64,000 nucleotides of DNA, taken from the NCBI RefSeq assembly GCF_900637975.1, contig NZ_LR134477.1:2728001-2792000 (forward strand). The letters run 5' to 3'. The notes under the pieces are model-generated. The model searched no databases. It saw only the letters and a list, made by a program, of their open reading frames with translations, and had not been told where the DNA came from. The stretch is from Actinomyces viscosus. GTDB taxonomy: Bacteria > Actinomycetota > Actinomycetes > Actinomycetales > Actinomycetaceae. Positions 33,183-41,534 of the stretch are shown piece by piece. Position numbers and translations under genes: made by a program. How positions within the stretch are numbered: the first letter of the stretch is position 1; the number at the start of each line of letters is the position of its first letter.

Positions 33183-35420
33183 GTGTCCACCTTCCTGTAC
33201 GCCGTGGGGCGCCGATGCTCCAGGCATGCCGTCTCCGTCCTGGCCATCTGGCTGCTCCTCATGGCGGCGCTCGGTGGAGTCGTCGCCACGACGGGCGTTC
33301 ACCTCGTCAACACCTTCACGATCTCCGGCACCGAGTCCATGAGAGGCATGGAGGTCCTCTCCGAACGCCTGCCTCAGGCGGCGGGCACCAATGAGCAGGT
33401 CCTCTTCACCGCCTCCGACGGGCACATTGAGAATCACGCCGACGCCGTCAACGCCTTCGCGCTGGAGGCCAGCCAGATCGACGGCGTCGCCATGGTCTCC
33501 CCGCCGTTCGGCGACCAGGCCACGGGCACCGCACCCGCGGTCTCCGACGACGGGAAGCACGTCCTGGTGCAGGTCCAGACCGATAAGTCGGTCGGCTCGA
33601 TCATCGACGGCACGACGCCCAAGGCCAAGGACGTCGCCAAGGACATCGACGCCCTCGCCGAGCGCACCCAGGCCGCCGACCCCTCCTTGACCATCCAGCG
33701 CAGCGGCGACATCGGTCAGGAGGTCGGCATCGGCCTGTCCGCCGTCGAGCTCGTCGGCGTCCTCGTCGCCGCAGTCGTTCTGCTCATCACCTTCGGTTCC
33801 GTGGCGGCCGCGGGCGCGCCCCTCATCGCTGCCTTCATCGGGGTGGGAACCGGCATGCTCGGAATCCTCGTGACCGCCACCGTCACCGATATCAACTCCA
33901 CCACCCCGGTCCTGGCGGTCATGATCGGCCTGGCCGTCGGCATCGACTACGCCCTGTTCATCATCTCCCGGGCCCGCGAGTACCTCGCCGAGGGCCTGAC
34001 CCCCACCGAGGCGGCCGGGCGCGCCACCGCCACCGCCGGAAGCGCCGTCGTCTTCGCGGGCACGACCGTCATCGTCGCCCTGTGCGGCCTGAGTGTCGCC
34101 CGTATCGGATTCCTGACCACGATGGGCCTGGCCTCCGCGGCGGTCGTTGCCGTGTCCGTCCTCGTTGCCCTGACGGTCGTGCCGGCCCTCATCGGCCTCT
34201 TCGGTCAGCGCCTGGCACCCGGACGGCTTCGCAAGGCCCGTCTCCTCGCCGGCCGCAGTGGTGACCAGGGGCCGGCCGCACGCTGGGTTCGGGGCGTGAC
34301 CCGCCGCCCCTGGCTGGCCATCAGCGCCGTCGTGGTTCTTCTGGGACTGTGCGCGATCCCCGCCGGCGGCCTGCGCCTGGCCCTGACCGACAACGGTTTC
34401 GCCGAGAAGGGCTCCCAGCAGCGCGAGACCTACGACGCCATCACGGCGGCCTACGGCGAGGGCTACAACTCGCCCATCATCCTCATCGCCGACATCTCCA
34501 AGGCGTCGGACCCGGTCGCTGCGGTCGCGGGGATCTCCCAGGACGTCTCCCGGCTCGACGGCGTCGACACGATCGCGATGGCCACGCCCAACGAGGACGG
34601 GACCCTCGCTTTCATCCAGATCCGCCCCGAGAAGTCGCAGACCGACCCGGCCACGATGGAGCTCGTGCGCGACATCCGCTCTCACGCCGACGACTACGAG
34701 AGCACCTACGGCGTCTCCGACGTCATGGTGACCGGCCAGTCTGCCGTCGCCATCGATGTCTCCGAGTCGCTCAACGACGCTCTGATCCCCTTCGGCACGG
34801 TCGTGGTGGGCCTGTCGCTCATCCTCCTCACGGTGGTCTTCCGCTCCATCGCGGTTCCGCTCACCGCCAGCCTGGGCTACCTGCTCTCCCTGGCCGCCGG
34901 AATGGGCGCCGTCGGGGCGGTCTTCGGCTGGGGCTGGGCAGCCGACCTGCTGGATGTCTCGAAGGTCGGTGTCGTCATCTCCTTCCTGCCCGTCATCGTC
35001 ATGGGAGTCCTGTTCGGCCTGGCCATGGACTACGAGGTATTCCTCGTCTCACGTATGCGCGAGGAGTGGATCCGACGTCGTGCCACCACGCCCGAGGACC
35101 GCCGTGAGGCCGCACTCGCCTCCGTGAGAGCCGGCTTCATGGGCAGCGCGAAGGTCGTGGCCGCCGCGGCGATCATCATGATCGGCGTCTTCGCGGCCTT
35201 CATCTACACCGATAACGTCTACGCCAAGCCCATTGCTCTTGGGCTGGCCGTCGGGATCGCGGCCGACGCCTTCGCCGTACGCATGACCCTCATCCCGGCC
35301 GTCATGGCGGCGCTGGGGGACAAGGCCTGGTGGATTCCGGCGTGGCTGGACCGTCTGCTCCCGGTCGTCGACATCGAGGGTGAGGGACTGCAGCGGGCCC
35401 TGGAGAGCAGCGAGGACTGA
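33183..35420 (+). CDS. MMPL-family (RND-type) exporter
   Basis: This is a 745-residue membrane transporter with two repeats of six helices. Each repeat is preceded by an external domain (about 40-180 and 400-540). Typical signatures are GLAVGIDYALFIISRAREYL in the first half and MGVLFGLAMDYEVFLVSRMR in the second, with the conserved Asp/Tyr pair used for proton coupling. Actinobacterial MMPL proteins export lipids, siderophores or drugs. The substrate here is unknown. GTG at 33183 follows AAAGGA at about six bases. It is probably controlled by the adjacent TetR protein. Confidence 0.92.
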   Translation: MSTFLYAVGRRCSRHAVSVLAIWLLLMAALGGVVATTGVHLVNTFTISGTESMRGMEVLSERLPQAAGTNEQVLFTASDGHIENHADAVNAFALEASQIDGVAMVSPPFGDQATGTAPAVSDDGKHVLVQVQTDKSVGSIIDGTTPKAKDVAKDIDALAERTQAADPSLTIQRSGDIGQEVGIGLSAVELVGVLVAAVVLLITFGSVAAAGAPLIAAFIGVGTGMLGILVTATVTDINSTTPVLAVMIGLAVGIDYALFIISRAREYLAEGLTPTEAAGRATATAGSAVVFAGTTVIVALCGLSVARIGFLTTMGLASAAVVAVSVLVALTVVPALIGLFGQRLAPGRLRKARLLAGRSGDQGPAARWVRGVTRRPWLAISAVVVLLGLCAIPAGGLRLALTDNGFAEKGSQQRETYDAITAAYGEGYNSPIILIADISKASDPVAAVAGISQDVSRLDGVDTIAMATPNEDGTLAFIQIRPEKSQTDPATMELVRDIRSHADDYESTYGVSDVMVTGQSAVAIDVSESLNDALIPFGTVVVGLSLILLTVVFRSIAVPLTASLGYLLSLAAGMGAVGAVFGWGWAADLLDVSKVGVVISFLPVIVMGVLFGLAMDYEVFLVSRMREEWIRRRATTPEDRREAALASVRAGFMGSAKVVAAAAIIMIGVFAAFIYTDNVYAKPIALGLAVGIAADAFAVRMTLIPAVMAALGDKAWWIPAWLDRLLPVVDIEGEGLQRALESSED

Positions 35421-35435
35421 TCTTTTCTTTCTGGC

Positions 35436-35538
35436 CGGGGACATGTCGCGCGGACGGGGACAGAAATCCTGCACCCGTCCGCGTGACATGTCCCCGCCCG
35501 CACGGAACGGTCCCCGACGGAGTCGAATGTCCCCGGCC
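35436..35538 (+). repeat. Dispersed palindromic repeat family R1, copy d
   Basis: The palindrome at 35437-35495 has 22-base arms with one mismatch (GGGGACATGTCGCGCGGACG against its partner). The copy ends with GTCGAATGTCCCCGG, the inverse of the CCGGGGACATTCGAC block of copies a and b, so it is in the opposite orientation. It lies between the ends of the MMPL gene and the AlbA_2 gene and could serve as a terminator. Confidence 0.85.
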
Positions 35539-35565
35539 GCGCGAGGCGGCCAGTCGGCCAGGCGG

Positions 35566-36540
35566 TCAGTCGGTGCCCTCGTCGACGGCGTCGTTGCGGG
35601 AGGCGGTGGCCGCGGTGACGGCTGCGGCGGGGTTGATGGGCAGCGCCCGGCGCGACTGGTCGCGGCGCAGCAGGAAGTTCCCCAGCCGGATCGGCCAGGC
35701 CACGTGGTTGATCCGCGGCCAGCGCAGCATCACGTAGTCGACGGCGTCGTCCACCTCCAGGCGCCGGGTCGAGTTGCCGACCCGCACCCACAGCGCCGCC
35801 CCGTCGCGCCCTTTGGCCGGTTTGAGGTAGACCGGCAGCGGGGACGGGGGCGCAGTCACCCGGCACACCTCCGCGGTCCCGTCCGGCGTGGGCGCGAAGT
35901 CCACCTGCGGCAACGCCGCCGCGTTCGTCCCCATGCGCGTGCGCCACATGCCGCGCAGCCACAGCTCGAAGCGGTCGGCGTCGGGCTGCTTGAGGGTGGA
36001 GTAGTCGGGCCCCAGGCCGATGAGGGAGCCGGTGTCATCCACACCGAGCAGGAGCGTGCCGCCCGCGGAGTTCATGAAGGCCGCCACCGTCTTGGCCACG
36101 ACCTCCTCCATCGCCTCATCGCGCTTGTCCGTGCGCAGGTTCCACCGGGCCGAGGACTTGAACTCCAGGCGGTCGGACTCGCCCATCTGGGCGACCTCCG
36201 CGATCGGCAGGAGCGTGCGATGGTGCTGCAGGCGCGCCAGGACCGCGGAGGTCACGATCAGCACAACGCCCGCCACTGTGCAGGAGGTCACCAGCATCTT
36301 GACCGAGAACAGGTCGCCCTCCTCGAAGAGCCAGCCCGACAGCAGCAGCCCCATCCACAGCCCGATGAGCGCGATGAGGGTGGCCGCCGCGTCCGAGACG
36401 GCGACCCGCCCGCGCAGCAGGAAGCGCGTCACCCTCCCCACCAGGTAGGACAGCAGGAGCAGCAGGGGCTGAGCGATGACCCACCAGATGAGGACGGGGT
36501 TGGCGGGATTGGTGATGGTGACGGTCTCGATGCTCTCCAC
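35566..36540 (-). CDS. Membrane-anchored AlbA_2 (Schlafen-type) domain protein
   Basis: This is a 324-residue protein. Three hydrophobic helices fill about 15-100 (VLIWWVIAQPLLLLLSYLV, AATLIALIGLWMGLLLSGWL, MLVTSCTVAGVVLIVTSAVL). The soluble C-terminal part starts with ESDRLEFKSSARWN and VVAKTVAAFMNSAGGTLLLG, then VDDTGSLIGLGPDY, the AlbA_2 nucleic-acid-binding fold shared with Schlafen proteins. Most AlbA_2 proteins are soluble regulators or defence proteins. The membrane anchor is unusual. The GTG start at 36540 has only a weak ribosome site. R1 repeat copies flank it on both sides. Confidence 0.82.
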   Translation of the reverse strand: MESIETVTITNPANPVLIWWVIAQPLLLLLSYLVGRVTRFLLRGRVAVSDAAATLIALIGLWMGLLLSGWLFEEGDLFSVKMLVTSCTVAGVVLIVTSAVLARLQHHRTLLPIAEVAQMGESDRLEFKSSARWNLRTDKRDEAMEEVVAKTVAAFMNSAGGTLLLGVDDTGSLIGLGPDYSTLKQPDADRFELWLRGMWRTRMGTNAAALPQVDFAPTPDGTAEVCRVTAPPSPLPVYLKPAKGRDGAALWVRVGNSTRRLEVDDAVDYVMLRWPRINHVAWPIRLGNFLLRRDQSRRALPINPAAAVTAATASRNDAVDEGTD

Positions 36541-36752
36541 GGACTTCAGGGCTCTCTACGGGTCGGTGCCTCGCGGCGTGGGCGGGGTGGCGGGCGGGTA
36601 CGGGCGGATGCGCCTCAGGATACGGTCGGCGCCGGACCAGACCCGACGGCGGAGCCCGACGACCCGACGACGGAGCCGGCACCGGCCCCCGACTCTGCCG
36701 GGGCCGGGGTTGCCGGGTCGTTAGGGCCGTGTCGGATGCCGACCGAAGCCAG

Positions 36753-36835
36753 GCGGGGACATGTCACGCGTGCGGGGACGGGATTCCTGTCCCCGCACGC
36801 GTAGACCGCACCTGGCGGCGTCGAATGTCCCCGGC
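36753..36835 (+). repeat. Dispersed palindromic repeat family R1, copy e
   Basis: ACGCGTGCGGGGAC at 36766-36779 pairs perfectly with GTCCCCGCACGCGT at 36789-36802. The outer part of the arm is lost on the right, and the copy ends with GTCGAATGTCCCCGG. It lies just past the luxS stop. The rest of the 36541-36867 gap is GC-rich sequence in which I see no gene. Confidence 0.85.
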
Positions 36836-36867
36836 GGCCAGGAGGGCGGCCGACGTGGCCAGCCTGG

Positions 36868-37350
36868 TCAGGCCATGACCCGCGTCCACTCCTCGCGGGC
36901 GGCGAGGAAGTCGCGCACCGCCTCCTGGGCGGCGGCCAGCGAGTGGTTGGCCCCCCAGCCGCACTGGACCTCGTTGGCCGCCGGCACCTCCTGGGCCTCA
37001 AGGATGTCGCCGAAGGCGGCCTCCAGCAGCGGCAGGAACTCCTCGGTCTCCACCCCCAGCATCAGGGCGTAGAAGCCGGTCTGGCAGCCCATGGGGGAGA
37101 AGTCGATGAGCCGGTCGGTGTGATTGCGCATGAGCTCGGCGCTCAGGTGCTCGATGGAGTGCACGGCCGGCATCTCCAGGTGCTCGCGGTTGGGCTGGCA
37201 GAAGCGCACGTCGTACTTGACGAGCACGTCCCCGCCGGGCAGCTCCTTGCGGTCGGCCACGCGCACGTAGGGCGCGGCCACCTTGGTGTGGTCCAGGTTG
37301 AAGGACTCGACGTTCATCCTCGGCGTGCTCTGCTCACTCGTGTCGCTCAT
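36868..37350 (-). CDS. luxS: S-ribosylhomocysteine lyase LuxS
   Basis: This 160-residue metalloenzyme splits S-ribosylhomocysteine into homocysteine and the autoinducer-2 precursor DPD. The zinc ligands are His64 and His68 in HSIEH and Cys130 in QCGWG. Catalytic Glu67 and Cys89 (PMGCQTGFY) are present. Length is normal for the family. ATG at 37350 is used. ATG at codon 12 ([10 protein letters not shown]) aligns with the usual family start but has poor ribosome-site spacing. With mtnN it completes the pathway from S-adenosylhomocysteine to AI-2. Confidence 0.96.
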   Translation of the reverse strand: MSDTSEQSTPRMNVESFNLDHTKVAAPYVRVADRKELPGGDVLVKYDVRFCQPNREHLEMPAVHSIEHLSAELMRNHTDRLIDFSPMGCQTGFYALMLGVETEEFLPLLEAAFGDILEAQEVPAANEVQCGWGANHSLAAAQEAVRDFLAAREEWTRVMA

Positions 37351-37390
37351 GGGTCCAGCCTACGGGGCGGGTTCGGGGCAGGATGGGGTC

Positions 37391-38215
37391 ATGACTCCAC
37401 TGGCGCGCATCGTCACGGGGGCCGACGCCGCCCCCACCCTGGTCCTTCTCCACGGAATCACCGGCTCCGCGGTCTCCCTGGCCGAGGCGATCGATCACTG
37501 GACGGGACGCGGCTACCGGGTGGTCGCCGTCGACGCCCGCGGGCACGGCCTGTCCCCGCGCTGGGAGCCGGCCCAGCTCGAGCGGGCCGGGGAGGTGCTC
37601 GTGGAGGACCTCATCGGCGTCCTGGAGGACCTCGCCACCGCCTCGCGCGGTCGGGCCGCCCTGGGGCTGGCGACGCCGCCCGCCCCGGTCGTCATCGGCC
37701 ACTCGATGGGCGCGGCCACCGCCATGGTCGCCGCCGGACGCCGCCCCGACCTGGTCACCGGCGTCGTCCTGGAGGACCCGGCCCGCTTCGGCACCCGCAG
37801 CCCGCGCGAGCTCCTGGCCCGCGGCGCCGCCCGGGAGCGGGCCCGCGCCGCGGAGGTCGCCGACCTGCCGGCCGCCGTCGGCCGCGCGCTGGAGACCATG
37901 CCCGAGGTTGAGGCCCTCCCGGGTGTGTGGGCCTCCCAGCGCACCGACCCGGGCCTGCTGCTGTCCGGCGTCGTCACCCCCGAGGTCCCCTGGGACGAGG
38001 CGATGGCCGCGCTCGACGTCCCCGCGCTGCTCCTGACCGGAGACCGGCCCGGCAGCGCGCGCGTGGGCCGCGACGGCCTGGCCACCGCCGCCGGCAACCC
38101 GCGGATCACGCCGGTCCTCGTCCCCGACGCCGGCCACCAGGTGCGCCGCAGCGACCCGGAGGCCTTCTACCGCGCCGTCGACGCCTGGCTGGCCGAGGTC
38201 CTGCCGGTGGGCTGA
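37391..38215 (+). CDS. Alpha/beta hydrolase
   Basis: This is a 274-residue alpha/beta-hydrolase-fold protein. The oxyanion region is LLHGITGSA near residue 22, the nucleophile elbow is GHSMGAA near residue 102, and the catalytic histidine lies in DAGHQVRR near the end. An acidic residue in LLTGDRPG would complete the triad. There is no signal peptide, so it is cytoplasmic. The substrate cannot be predicted. It is divergent from luxS with only 40 bp between the starts. Confidence 0.88.
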   Translation: MTPLARIVTGADAAPTLVLLHGITGSAVSLAEAIDHWTGRGYRVVAVDARGHGLSPRWEPAQLERAGEVLVEDLIGVLEDLATASRGRAALGLATPPAPVVIGHSMGAATAMVAAGRRPDLVTGVVLEDPARFGTRSPRELLARGAARERARAAEVADLPAAVGRALETMPEVEALPGVWASQRTDPGLLLSGVVTPEVPWDEAMAALDVPALLLTGDRPGSARVGRDGLATAAGNPRITPVLVPDAGHQVRRSDPEAFYRAVDAWLAEVLPVG

Positions 38216-38260
38216 GCGCCGGCAGGCCATAGGTCCTGCTACGAGAGCAGATGAGGCGTC

Positions 38261-38332
38261 GGCGTGTTCGTAGGGTAGGTCGCGCGGTCGTACCCTCTAC
38301 CCCTCGAACGCGCGACCTAAGGTACGACCGCG
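38261..38332 (+). repeat. Repeat family R3 copy a, with two alternative hairpins
   Basis: AGGTCGCGCG (38277-38286) pairs with CGCGCGACCT (38309-38318), and CGCGGTCGTACC (38283-38294) pairs perfectly with GGTACGACCGCG (38321-38332). The two left arms overlap, so only one hairpin can form at a time. The first 47 bases are closely matched by an inverted copy at 53840-53885. It lies between the hydrolase stop and the AI-2E gene. Confidence 0.7.
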
Positions 38333-38428
38333 ACGGGGTACGTGGCCGGCCGCGGGAGAGACGGACAACTCCGCGGCGCGCAGGGGCCGCGCCGCCGCTC
38401 AGCCACGCGCCCGTGGGAGGATGCGGAC

Positions 38429-39724
38429 ATGGCAGCTGTGTCGGAAAAAGCTCGGAAGGCCTCCGTCCCCGTCCCCGGGGAGCGCACGCAGGGGGAGACC
38501 ATCGCCTACCTCCTGGCGGCGCTGACGATCGGGTCGGTGGGCCTCTACCTCATCAAGGACCTCTTCGCCCCGGCCTTCTTCGCCCTCACCCTCGTGGTGA
38601 CGGTCCGGCCGCTGGTGTCGTGGATGGTCCGCCGCCGGGTCCCGCGCGTGGTCGCGGCGACGGCGGCGATCCTGCTCATCTTCGCCTTCGTCATCCTGCT
38701 GTTCGCGGCCCTTGCCGTCGCGGTCGCCCAGCTCGTCGACACCCTCCCGCAGTACGCCCCCAAGTTCCAGGCGATCTGGCAGCAGGCCGAGGCGCAGCTC
38801 AACAGCATGGGCGTCGATCAGTCCACGGTGCTCAAGCAGGTCACCGACGTTCTGGACACCTCCCGGCTCGTCATGGTTGCCCAGACGATCCTGGGGCAGC
38901 TGACCTCGGCCGGCGCGATGCTCGGCGTCATGGCGATGGTGGTCGTCTTCCTCATGTTCGACACCGCCAAGATCGAGATCCGTACGGCCGCCCTGAACGT
39001 CCTCAAGCCGGGGATGGCCGCTGCCCTCGTCTCCTTCTGCGAGGCGGTGCGCTCCTACTGGATGGTCTCGACGGTCTTCGGTCTCATCGTGGCCGTCATC
39101 AACGTCCTGGCCCTGTGGTACCTGGACGTGCCGATGGCGATCACCTGGGGCGTGGTCTCCTTCATCACCAACTACATCCCGAACATCGGCTTCGTCCTGG
39201 GCGTGGTGCCGCCGGCCATCCTGGGGCTGGTGGACTCCGGGCCCTGGACGGCGCTGTGGGTGGTCCTGTCCTACGTGGCGGCCAACTTCGTCATTCAGTC
39301 CCTCATCCAGCCCAAGTTCACCGGTGACGCGGTGGGGCTCAACACGACGACGACGTTCCTGTGCCTGCTGTTCTGGTCCACCGTCATCGGGGCGCTGGGG
39401 ACGATCCTGGCGGTGCCGCTGACCCTGTTCGTCAAGGCCCTCCTCATCGACTCCGACCCGCGCTCGCGCTGGGTGAGCATCTTCCTGTCCGCCGGTGACT
39501 CGCCCGTGCGCGACCCCGATGAGCTCGACGAGGACGTGCTTGACGAGCTCGACCTCGACGGCGACGGCGTCGGAACCGACGACCCCGACCACGGCCGCCC
39601 CGCCGTCGAGCAGGGAGCCAAGAAGCCGAGCGGCTCCAAGAAGGAGGCCGCGAAGACGGTCACGAGTGGCGACCGCTCAGTGCCGTCCGGCAGCCACCGA
39701 CGCGATCGGGCGCAGAAGGACTGA
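38429..39724 (+). CDS. AI-2E-family transporter
   Basis: This is a 431-residue membrane protein of the AI-2 exporter (TqsA/PerM) family. About eight helices are visible. A soluble insertion between the third and fourth (about 95-150) is typical, and the family core FITNYIPNIGFVLGVVPPAIL is present. The C-terminal 70 residues form an acidic then basic cytoplasmic tail (PDELDEDVLDELDLDGDGVG). ATG at 38429 has GGGAGG eight bases upstream. Members export AI-2 in E. coli, and location near luxS fits, but other members act in ion transport, so the role is inferred. Confidence 0.88.
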   Translation: MAAVSEKARKASVPVPGERTQGETIAYLLAALTIGSVGLYLIKDLFAPAFFALTLVVTVRPLVSWMVRRRVPRVVAATAAILLIFAFVILLFAALAVAVAQLVDTLPQYAPKFQAIWQQAEAQLNSMGVDQSTVLKQVTDVLDTSRLVMVAQTILGQLTSAGAMLGVMAMVVVFLMFDTAKIEIRTAALNVLKPGMAAALVSFCEAVRSYWMVSTVFGLIVAVINVLALWYLDVPMAITWGVVSFITNYIPNIGFVLGVVPPAILGLVDSGPWTALWVVLSYVAANFVIQSLIQPKFTGDAVGLNTTTTFLCLLFWSTVIGALGTILAVPLTLFVKALLIDSDPRSRWVSIFLSAGDSPVRDPDELDEDVLDELDLDGDGVGTDDPDHGRPAVEQGAKKPSGSKKEAAKTVTSGDRSVPSGSHRRDRAQKD

Positions 39725-39726
39725 GC

Positions 39727-40683
39727 TCAGGCCTCGGCGCGGCCCTGGCGCCAGTAGCCCATGAAGGCCACCGAGCGTCGGTCGATGCCGCGCTCACTGA
39801 CCAGGTGGCGGCGCATCGTGCGCACCGCGGCCGCCTCCCCGGCGAGCCAGGCGTACAGGCTCGTGCACCTGAGCGCCTCCCCGCCCCTGGCGTGGCGCGG
39901 CACGTCCCACAGCAGCTCGCGGTCGACGTCGATCTCCTCGACCTCCTGCGGCACCCCCACCGGGCACAGCTCCGCCGCCGCCCGGCGCACGCCCTCGACA
40001 AGCACCTCCCCGTGCGATCGCCCGCCGCGCCCGGCCACCCGCACCTCGATCCCGGGATGCTCGGGCAGGTAGGCGGCATCGTCCTCACTGGGCATCTCGA
40101 CGACGGCGATGCCCCGGGCGTCGGCCGGCAGGTCCTCCAGGATGCGGGCGATCGCCGGCGCCGCCGTCTCGTCCCCGCCCAGGAGGAAGCACTCGGTCAC
40201 CTGCGGCGGCACGAAGTCCACGCCTCCGGACTCACCGTCCCACTGGCGGTTCGGGCCCAGCAGCACCGCCGGGGTGCCGGGCCCGGCGGCGTGGATCCAG
40301 CGCGAGGCCGGCCCCAGCGGATCGTGCACCACCATGTCCACATCCACCTCGGCCCGGGCTCTGGACGCGCCGCCGGGGTCTGGGGCGTCGTAGCGCACCG
40401 AGCGGGTCGTGTAGGTGCGGATCGGGCACCGGTGCTCCTCGGGCAGCCTCAGCAGCCGGCCGTACCAGTCCTCGCCGTCGGGCAGCTGCTCGTATCCCGA
40501 CGACGGCGCCGGCAGCACCAGCTTGATCCGCTGGTCCCAGCCCGGGTCGGCGAAGTGCGCCAGCTCCTCCCCGACGAAGGTGAAGCGCCGCATCGAGGGC
40601 GTCACGTCCCGGATCGCCGCCACGGTGACGGGGAAGAAGCGGAACGGGGAGGTCGGCGAGGCGGAGGGCCTGGCAGGGCTCAT
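39727..40683 (-). CDS. Siderophore-interacting protein (ferric-siderophore reductase)
   Basis: This is a 318-residue flavoprotein of the SIP/ViuB family. An N-terminal FAD-binding barrel (SMRRFTFVG, then RTYTTRSVRYD with the family RxYT motif) is followed by a NAD(P)H-binding domain (TECFLLGGDETAAPAIARIL) and the C-terminal signature SLYAWLAGEAAAVRTMRRHL. It should reduce imported ferric siderophore in the cytoplasm to free iron. ATG at 40683 overlaps the ABC ATPase stop by four bases, making it the last gene of the uptake operon. It ends just after the AI-2E gene, tail to tail. Confidence 0.93.
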   Translation of the reverse strand: MSPARPSASPTSPFRFFPVTVAAIRDVTPSMRRFTFVGEELAHFADPGWDQRIKLVLPAPSSGYEQLPDGEDWYGRLLRLPEEHRCPIRTYTTRSVRYDAPDPGGASRARAEVDVDMVVHDPLGPASRWIHAAGPGTPAVLLGPNRQWDGESGGVDFVPPQVTECFLLGGDETAAPAIARILEDLPADARGIAVVEMPSEDDAAYLPEHPGIEVRVAGRGGRSHGEVLVEGVRRAAAELCPVGVPQEVEEIDVDRELLWDVPRHARGGEALRCTSLYAWLAGEAAAVRTMRRHLVSERGIDRRSVAFMGYWRQGRAEA

Positions 40684-41534
40684 GCCGGCGCTCCGGCCTC
40701 GCGCACGTGGTGGCGTCCCTTGGGCAGGATGAGGGGCGTGCCCGAGACCGGGTCGGTGATGACGTCGGAGTCCAGGTCGAAGACCGTCGACACCAGCTCG
40801 GCGTCGACCACCTCCCGCGGGGGACCGGCGGCCACGACCCTGCCGGCGCGCATGGCGATGATGTGGTCGGCGTAGCGGGCCGAGAGGTTGATGTCGTGCA
40901 GGACCATGACCACGGTGGTGCCGCGCTCGCGGTTGAGGTCGGTGAGCAGGTCGAGGACCTCCACCTGGTGGGTGAGGTCCAGGAAGGTCGTGGGCTCGTC
41001 CAGCAGCAGCACCGGCGTGCGCTGGGCCAGGGCCATGGCGATCCACACGCGCTGGCGCTGCCCGCCGGAGAGCTCGTCGATGGAGCGGTCGGCCAGCTCG
41101 GCCGTGCGGGTCGCCAGCAGCGACTCCTCGACGATCCGGCGGTCCTCGGCGCCCGTGGAGCGGAACATGGACTGGTGCGGGTGGCGCCCGCGTCCCACGA
41201 GGTCCGCCACCGCGATCCCCTCGGGGGCGATCGGCTGCTGGGGCAGCAGGCCGAGCCGCGTCGCCAGCCTCCGGGTGGGGATCTGCCCGATGGGCGTCCC
41301 GTCGAGCAGGACCTGGCCCTCGACCGGCGCCAGGATCCGGGCCATGGTCTTGAGCAGGGTCGACTTCCCGCAGGCGTTGGCCCCCACGATGACGGTGATC
41401 CTGCCGCTGGGGATCGTCACGTCCACGCCGTCGACGACGACGCGCCGGCCGTACCCGGAGCGCAGCCCCTGGGTGGCGAGCTCGGGGACCGCGGGAGGGG
41501 TGGAGGTCTCTGCGGATGTCTCTGTGGAGGTCAT
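40680..41534 (-). CDS. Iron-siderophore ABC transporter ATPase
   Basis: This is a 284-residue FecE/FepC-type ATP-binding protein. Walker A is GANACGKST near residues 51-59, with Ala and Cys in place of the more common Pro and Gly. The signature is ELSGGQRQRV, Walker B is LLLDEPTTFLD and the switch is VLHDINLSARY. It powers the two membrane subunits encoded immediately upstream. Overlaps of four bases with the genes on both sides indicate coupled translation. Confidence 0.93.
   Translation of the reverse strand: MTSTETSAETSTPPAVPELATQGLRSGYGRRVVVDGVDVTIPSGRITVIVGANACGKSTLLKTMARILAPVEGQVLLDGTPIGQIPTRRLATRLGLLPQQPIAPEGIAVADLVGRGRHPHQSMFRSTGAEDRRIVEESLLATRTAELADRSIDELSGGQRQRVWIAMALAQRTPVLLLDEPTTFLDLTHQVEVLDLLTDLNRERGTTVVMVLHDINLSARYADHIIAMRAGRVVAAGPPREVVDAELVSTVFDLDSDVITDPVSGTPLILPKGRHHVREAGAPA

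Noticed and set aside
2101..36835. R1 repeats as a CRISPR array
   Set aside because: Copies are single, widely spaced, intergenic and of both orientations, with no regular spacers or cas genes.
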